From positions 1,364,001 through 1,428,000 of the forward strand of contig JAMYGW020000010.1 in the NCBI GenBank assembly GCA_025617375.2: 64,000 nucleotides of DNA, read 5' to 3'. This DNA comes from Acarospora socialis. Lineage: Eukaryota > Ascomycota > Lecanoromycetes > Acarosporales > Acarosporaceae. This document shows, piece after piece, positions 58,960-64,000 of the stretch. The translations under genes and the position numbers were made by a program. The notes beneath the pieces are model-generated. The model searched no databases and was not told where the DNA came from. It was given only the letters and a program-made list of their open reading frames with translations. Numbering within the stretch: position 1 is the first letter of the stretch; the number at the start of each line of letters is the position of its first letter.

Positions 58960-59687
58960 GAGACTTACGGGAGTCCAGTTCAAGTCGCTTGCCGTGAAGG
59001 CTACGCTGAACTGGCGGGCCTTCTCGTCGAACACAACGCGGATATATCCGTCCTTGACCGCGAGAACCGGGCACCGCTTCATGACGCAGCTCGAGGTGGT
59101 CACGAAGCTCTGGCTAAAGCTCTCCTAACTCGAGGCATCGACCCGGATAGCCCAGACGTGGACGGCTCAACAGCACTCCACCATGCGATCTCGAACAGCC
59201 ACGCTAAGGTCGTAAATTACTACTCGACCACAACGCCAACGTTTGCGCCGAAGACAATTTCAAAGCACACGCCTTGTTCCGCGCAGCCGGTATGCACGAC
59301 TCGACAATCACCGCCCTCCTCCTCGCTGCCGGCTTCCACCCCAACGCACGCGACTGCTTCGGCCGCACCGCTCTCCACGGCCCCGCCGGCGACGACGACG
59401 TCACCGTCCAGCGCCTCCTCCTCTCGCACGGCGCCAACACCAAGATCGTCGGCGACGACAAGAAGACCGCCCTCCACAAAGCCGCTAACGTCGGCAACCT
59501 CGCCAACGTGAAACTGCTCCTCTCGTGGGATGGCATCAAGACCTCCCTGCAAGACAATGACCAAAAAACTCTCCTCAACCACACAATGCATCTCTGCCTC
59601 AGGTGCATCTTGCCGCTGAGTCTGCAAGCAGACTCAAAGTTCACTGAGTTGCTTCTTGACTTTCTTCAATTTAGTGGGGACAAATGA
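58960..59687 (+). pseudogene. Ankyrin-repeat gene fragment with a frameshift
   Basis: Plus-strand ankyrin repeats with consensus features: 'GSPVQVACREGYAELAGLLV', 'NRAPLHDAARGGHEALAKAL', 'GSTALHHAISNSHAKVV', then after a one-base shift near 59215 'LLLDHNANVCAEDN', 'GRTALHGPAGDDDVTVQRLL' and 'KTALHKAANVGNLANVKLLL'. Six or more repeats of about 33 residues are present. Read without the shift the frame ends within 30 codons. No start codon or N-terminal domain precedes the first repeat, so the 5' part is missing too. The repeat region is GC-rich against AT-rich flanks. It could once have been the sensor half of an NLR-like gene; a sequencing error at the shift should be considered. Confidence 0.72.
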
Positions 59688-60543
59688 AAGAGAGTGTTTC
59701 TCTTTCGTGTGATACTCACAATACTACTTAATAACTACAATGTGGTCATAGTAATATGTTCTGTCTTTGATATAAATCCATTGACTGCTGTGAACAGCGT
59801 AATTGCAAAGATGCAAAGGAGTTCTCATGCAAGAGTTTGAATTGGGGGTGATTCTAGTAATTTGCCGGCTTTGGAATACTATGCCACACAAGTACCATAA
59901 CCAGCCCCACATCTATCTCCACAGTAAATAGGGTAGAAATTCAAATTCTGTTGTTGAAGTAATAACTGATACAGATTATTAGATTGACTTCAGTTCATAT
60001 GTCAGGAGCTTTTGTGTGCTTGATATTGTGGGTTTTGTACTCCGTATGTGGTGACCTCTGTATGTACAGAGATTACTAAGTACATCGTGTACGAAGTACT
60101 TCGTACAAAGCGCCACCTTAACACTTTGCTCTTCAAACAAGTAACAATAACAGAGATCCATAATATCAGCTGATTGAGCTTAGACTTGTGTTCTCTACTG
60201 CTTGTATACTAAGATGAACGTTGCACAGGTCATAGTCCTTATAGTTGACCAAGTAGCTCTGAGTTGAAGGTTCTCCATTGTATAGGGTAAATCTTTGGGG
60301 TTGGCGGAGACTCTTGCAAAAAGCTTTCGTACAAACTAGACCTGAACCGGTTTGCGACTGCTTTGAATCAAGCCTGAGAACAGTGGTTGCTAACCCAACC
60401 ATATGAATTTTCAGTTATGATTCATCAAGACTCCCTCGAATCCCCAATTGCTCGTAAACCACTTCAAACTCTTTTCATCACTGAAGCTGCATAACCACCA
60501 GTAAGAACTTTTGCACCTCCAATTTCTTCTCTGCCCTTCAAAG
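59688..60543. other. Intergenic, AT-rich
   Basis: 856 bp. Minus-strand ORFs 59724-59912, 59979-60161 and 60166-60402 show no family pattern. A short run of GTACGAAGTACTTCGTAC (60090-60107) is a perfect 18-bp palindrome. The right end is the promoter of the protease gene. Confidence 0.5.
60090..60107. repeat. 18-bp perfect palindrome
   Basis: GTACGAAGTACTTCGTAC reads the same on both strands; neighbouring TACTAAGTACATC and AGTACTTCG words extend the AGTACT theme. It lies about 440 bp upstream of the protease gene. Function unknown. Confidence 0.6.
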
Positions 60544-62045
60544 ATGTCGAGCAACAAGCGCGGATACAATACTAGCGACAAATCAGCATCCTCATCCTCG
60601 ACAAAGTACTCGATGCGATCATTCAGCACTGCCGCAACAAGTCCACCCCGCGGTCCAGATCCGGAGGATAGCGGCTGGTTCGCCTCTAATAGAACCTATG
60701 CCATCCGAGCAGATGATGCCATAGTGAAGCCATGGAATGAGGATCGTCTGTGTGAAGCTGTCATGAGCGAGGTTCGGACGTTGAATGACTGGGTTAGTGT
60801 GGATATTTTTCTGCGTGAGGAGTCTCTCAGAGCCTCCGAGTGTCCTCCCACAGTTGCGATCTCTATTATTCCTGGCAAATGGGACGAAAACTACAAAAAT
60901 ACTGTCTGGAAGATAAAGGTACTTCTCGAAAGATATGAGCTTGATGCAGCGGTAGAAATCGTGGAGAGTGTTGTGACTAGGTATCACAATCTCAAAGACG
61001 ACCCTGAGAAGAGTGCTGGCATTGGTGCGAGTGTGGCCCGGCAGGGAGGAGCGACAGGTACTCTTGGTGGGTATATTCAGCTGAATATGCCTGGAATGGC
61101 ACCAAAGATCTGCGCCTTAACATGCCATCATGTTGTGGCATCACGTGATGTGTCTCCGAAAGGGAAGTGACAAATCTATTCCTGTGAATTAGAGATACCT
61201 ATTAGTGACACCGCTAGGTGTATATGAGTATGGGCTTAGCCCTGTTGACTTGGAGCCCTCGGACTTCAGAATGGAGAGCCCAAGCAAGATAGATTTGAGA
61301 GATACCCTTGAGAAGCGGATAGAATTTCGACAAGAGCGACTAGATATACTGAACGAAACTAGGAGGCAAATCGAGAATGGACTCGCGAGCGCAAGCCGAA
61401 CACGACGTCTTGGGGGCGATAAGATCAACTGGAAGAGGGCAGTCAAAAGCGTTAGCCACCTAGAGTGCTTAGATCGGCAGCTGGGCCGCGTCGTAGCATC
61501 ATCTGGGCTTCGAGTAGGACACACAGGCTGCTCACTCGACTGGGGCCTTGTGGAGGTGGCCAAGGAACGACTCGCGGGAAATCTCGTGAGTCTTCGCATT
61601 AGCAGCTTCGGCATGAAAAGCTTGGAGAGATGCATCCACTGACCTAAAGTAGCTGAAGGAAGTGGAAGGAAAGTTCCGAGCTGATGCCGATCATGTCGAG
61701 CAAGTTTGCGAGATCGAAGACGGGAAGAGATTTAGCAAATTCGGTCGGACCACGGGATTTACGAACGGCCGGTGGAGCTTTATTGACTCCCACGTAACAT
61801 GGCCTGTCTGTCCCCATGTGACGACAGAGCATGTATTCTGCTCCGCCGACGGATTTGGGACACGATTCAGCTCACCAGGCGATTCTGGAGCATGGGTTTT
61901 CAATTCCAAAGGCCACCTTGCGGCTATGGTCATGGGAGGCCACCCGCAAAATCCCTGGAGTTATGTCACACCGATCTCGGTGATATTCGAAGACATCGAG
62001 ACGCGTCTTGGTTGTAAGGTTACCCTAGTTGATGGGAAACGTTGA
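60544..62045 (+). CDS. Trypsin-like (chymotrypsin-fold) serine protease domain protein
   Basis: Three exons, 457 aa; introns 61145-61205 and 61586-61652. After a Ser/Thr-rich head and an N-terminal region of about 170 residues of unknown fold ('DWVSVDIFLREESL', 'SRYHNL'-type helices) comes a protease core with a complete apparent triad: His in 'LTCHHVVA' (195/196), Asp312 in 'LDWGLVEV' and Ser405 in 'SPGDSGAWVF'. A helical insert with a coiled coil ('LEKRIEFRQERLDILNETRR') lies between His and Asp. There is no signal peptide, so it should act inside the cell. Intracellular fungal trypsin-like domains of this sort occur alone or as effectors joined to NLR-type proteins; substrate unknown. The first donor (after the Ser200 codon) was chosen by phase and is the least certain junction. 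Confidence 0.8.
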
Positions 62046-62160
62046 TATATCGTCTCTTCTTTCAAACGCAATAAGCCTTTTCTGTGGCACATCACTGTAC
62101 AGCCTATCTCCTGTGAAGATATCCACCAATTGAACGTATCAGCTTCGTATCGCACGCGTG

Positions 62161-62355
62161 TCACAAGCAGGTCAGGTCATCCAAACCTACAAGAGTTAGT
62201 AGAATCGTCCAGTCGTCCATTCCAAGGCGTTTTCTTGCCACGGTCATTCCCATCCGGACAACAAGAAAGAGGCCGGCAACAATGACCATAACCACGCTGA
62301 GAATGTAAAGAGTCCAACCTCGCTGAACAGGCCCCCGCTGTGCCCCACCCAACAT
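62161..62355 (-). pseudogene. Fungal rhodopsin-domain protein, N-terminal fragment
   Basis: ATG at 62355 opens a frame reading 'QRGWTLYILSVVMVIVAGLF', a membrane helix, followed by 'ARKRLGMDDWTILLTL'. The helix plus the (D)DDW(T)I motif is the start of the fungal rhodopsin-like seven-helix family (PTH11-related plant-pathogen receptors among them). A donor-like GTAGGT follows, but the remaining six helices are not found before the protease gene's 3' end at 62045. It therefore looks like a truncated relic. Confidence 0.5.
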
Positions 62356-62389
62356 TGGGAGCCATAGATTGACTATAGCCGTTGTAGGA

Positions 62390-62655
62390 CGGTGCTACCA
62401 TCATGTGTCTCTCATCATACGCCCTCACTGACAGCAATCTCCTCATCTGTCTCTCCGGCAAAACGTCACCATCGAAGAGATTGCAGTCCTCGACGTGAAT
62501 AAATATAGGGCCCGTGCCGCGGTAGGGTGTGACACTGTCGGCTGGGAAAGGGTCGTAGGCAATGAGGTTGAGTAAGTTGCCGGGGCTTGCGTGGAGAAGG
62601 CAGCGGCGGAGGAGGTCGGCGGCTAAGGCAAGGGCTAGGGAGGAAGTGGTGAGGA
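62390..62655 (-). pseudogene. DUF1203-family fragment
   Basis: Minus-strand translation gives 'GNLLNLIAYDPFPADSVTPY', 'RGTGPIFIHVEDC' and 'RRLLSVRAYDERHMMVAP'. The 'PYRxxGPIFxH' and 'LLSVRAYDxxxMM' blocks are the DUF1203 signature. The family's N-terminal part is interrupted by a stop in frame (near 62664) and the C-terminal block after 'MMV' is missing, so this is a broken copy. Function of DUF1203 is unknown. It directly abuts the rhodopsin fragment on the same strand. Confidence 0.5.
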
Positions 62656-63778
62656 TCTTGGAGAGTCATGGCACTGAGGACGTGCCGGTCGTCACGCACG
62701 AGAGGGACGATTGGAAACTGTCGCCGGGTGGGTGGCGTTGGGCGCGGCCGAAGTTGTGGGAGAATGTCGATCGGTTGGTTGAGCAGTCAGCGGTTTGAAT
62801 CCGGGACGGCTTCGGCTTGACGTCCCTTGGGTTGAAAGTGATGGATGAGCGTCGAATGGGGTGATGGAGTTATTGTGGTTGGGTCTCACAATGTGGTCTT
62901 TTGGGCTGCTTGCCTCGTCCATGTTCTTGGGCTCTGTAAACCTCTTTATATCTATCGGCGGATGTTTATGTGTATCATGCCTATCATATACTTAGGCTAG
63001 TATATGTATTACTGCACACATATCTTTGATCCCGCCCTACCAGGACATAACTTACCCGTAGGAAGCTTTATGTCTTCGCTTACTAAGCAATTCCCGCCCG
63101 ACTCCGGCAGAACCTGCCCGACGACATGTTCATCTCTGGCCCCTTCCTGTTCGTTCTCTTGCCCATCTAGTTCATTGGTAGTTCTACTTTCGGCATGCGA
63201 GATGTCGAGGATGAAGTTCTGATGAGTCATAACCAGCTTTCATGTGATGGGATATTAGATGGGCGCGAAGGGGGTGCAGATAGAGGTAAGGGGCCAAATA
63301 TGTAGAAGCCTGGAGCGAAGCGTGACGAGTATCTACGAAAGATGCGAGGCAGCACTCATGAGTAGTGTATGACGAGAAGGTGAGGGAGGCATAATCGCAC
63401 GCTTCCCTAGGGTTCACCATCAGCGTGAGAGAAGTCTCACATGCTCACCGCACGTGCCCATCTTCCATTTCAACATAAACTGACGCTTGCATTGATTTCC
63501 TGACTGCCTAAACGACTACTTGATAGAAGAAAGAAACCTCACCGCCTCTTTCCTTTCATACAAGCAACTGTTCTTTTCCTACACAGTTCTGAAATCCTGA
63601 CAAGACTTACGCAGTAATACAGACCCTTGAAAAGCGATGCGGGTTAGACAGGACGGAAGAAGAGAGGGCCATACTAAGTACAGTACTGGGTAGACAATGA
63701 GAGTTGCGTGAACATGGCTGATAATGCTCTCAATGATACCCGGCCGCTCTTCCAAGCCGCCTGCTCAAGACTGGACTC
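62656..63778. other. Intergenic, no supported gene
   Basis: 1.1 kb. A minus-strand ORF at 62692-62922 (Ser/Thr/Pro-rich) may be the decayed 5' end of the DUF1203 gene. ORFs near 63004-63420 lack support. The region 63420-63780 has the 3' UTR of the last gene. Confidence 0.45.
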
Positions 63779-64000
63779 TCACATGAGAGGGAACTGCGCC
63801 TTGTACTTCGCAATCTCCGCACGTTCTTCCTCACGGATGGTGTTGAAGAACTTGTCGACAGCTTCGTAATGGACGCCTTCGGAAGTCGGAAAGCGACGGA
63901 CTGGCTCATAGAAGAAAGATGGGGCCGCAGCGTTCATGGGTCCCTTCGAGCCAGCCTGGGTTCCGGCGCCAGTCACTTGCCCAGAAGAACGCCTACTGCT
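63779..64000 (-). CDS. C-terminal end of an unidentified protein (cut by window edge)
   Basis: An open minus-strand frame runs from the edge to a stop at 63779: 73 residues with a Gly/Ser/Thr linker, 'NAAAPSFFYEPVRRFPTSEG', and a charged helix 'EEERAEIAKYKAQF'. The sequence looks like real coding DNA, but I cannot name the family. No start or intron can be judged. Confidence 0.5.
   Translation of the reverse strand, partial: SSRRSSGQVTGAGTQAGSKGPMNAAAPSFFYEPVRRFPTSEGVHYEAVDKFFNTIREEERAEIAKYKAQFPLM

Noticed and set aside
59214-59260. Intron explaining the ankyrin frameshift
   Set aside because: The GT at the shift would remove conserved repeat residues and the available AG does not restore phase.

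Overview
The window is nuclear DNA from a filamentous ascomycete (Pezizomycotina). Genes are compact and intron-rich, most introns are 45-90 nt with GT..AG ends and CTAAC/CTGAC-like branch points, and the gene families are fungal: Orc6, Sen54, Rim2, Rtp1, an SPX-ankyrin GDE1, a DUF7708 STAND-like protein. Class-level placement is not possible from the sequence alone. Exon junctions below were worked out by hand. In each complete multi-exon model the exon lengths sum to a multiple of three and the joined protein matches conserved family motifs, except one unrecognised gene (15140-17449) where only the frame supports the join.

Layout. 1-17.5 kb is a dense housekeeping block: a cut-off amidase, a flavin monooxygenase, ORC6, a queuosine-salvage glycosylase, UBA2, a ketoacyl-reductase-like SDR, elongin C, SEN54, the RIM2 pyrimidine-nucleotide carrier and a conserved protein of unknown function. 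17.5-28 kb is a gene desert with one intron-containing tRNA-Leu(UAG), a GA/GT-rich minisatellite and broken minus-strand coding relics, one clearly from a SNF2-family ATPase. 28-47 kb is again housekeeping: PRP43, PRMT5/Skb1, GDE1, a PPR-like protein, a DUF866 protein, SmF and RTP1. 47-51.5 kb holds only doubtful ORFs. 51.5-64 kb looks like an accessory block: a fungal AAA+ ATPase, divergent from it a DUF7708 STAND-like protein with a degenerate P-loop, a frameshifted ankyrin gene, a trypsin-like protease, and fragments of a rhodopsin-domain gene and a DUF1203 gene. The end of another gene lies at the right edge.

Functional themes. Much of the core set serves RNA and protein information flow: tRNA splicing (Sen54), tRNA modification (Qng1), spliceosome assembly and disassembly (SmF, Prp43), arginine methylation including Sm proteins (PRMT5), SUMO activation (Uba2), ubiquitin ligase adaptor (elongin C) and Pol II assembly/import (Rtp1). 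Their adjacency is not a cluster in the pathway sense. The right-hand accessory block has the domain types of fungal NLR-like conflict systems and shows gene decay.

Notable signals are a 4-nt microexon in GDE1, two GC-AG introns (monooxygenase and UBA2), a possible 54-nt cassette exon in PRMT5, an elongin C stop codon on a 5-nt terminal coding exon, and the STAND/protease/ankyrin neighbourhood.
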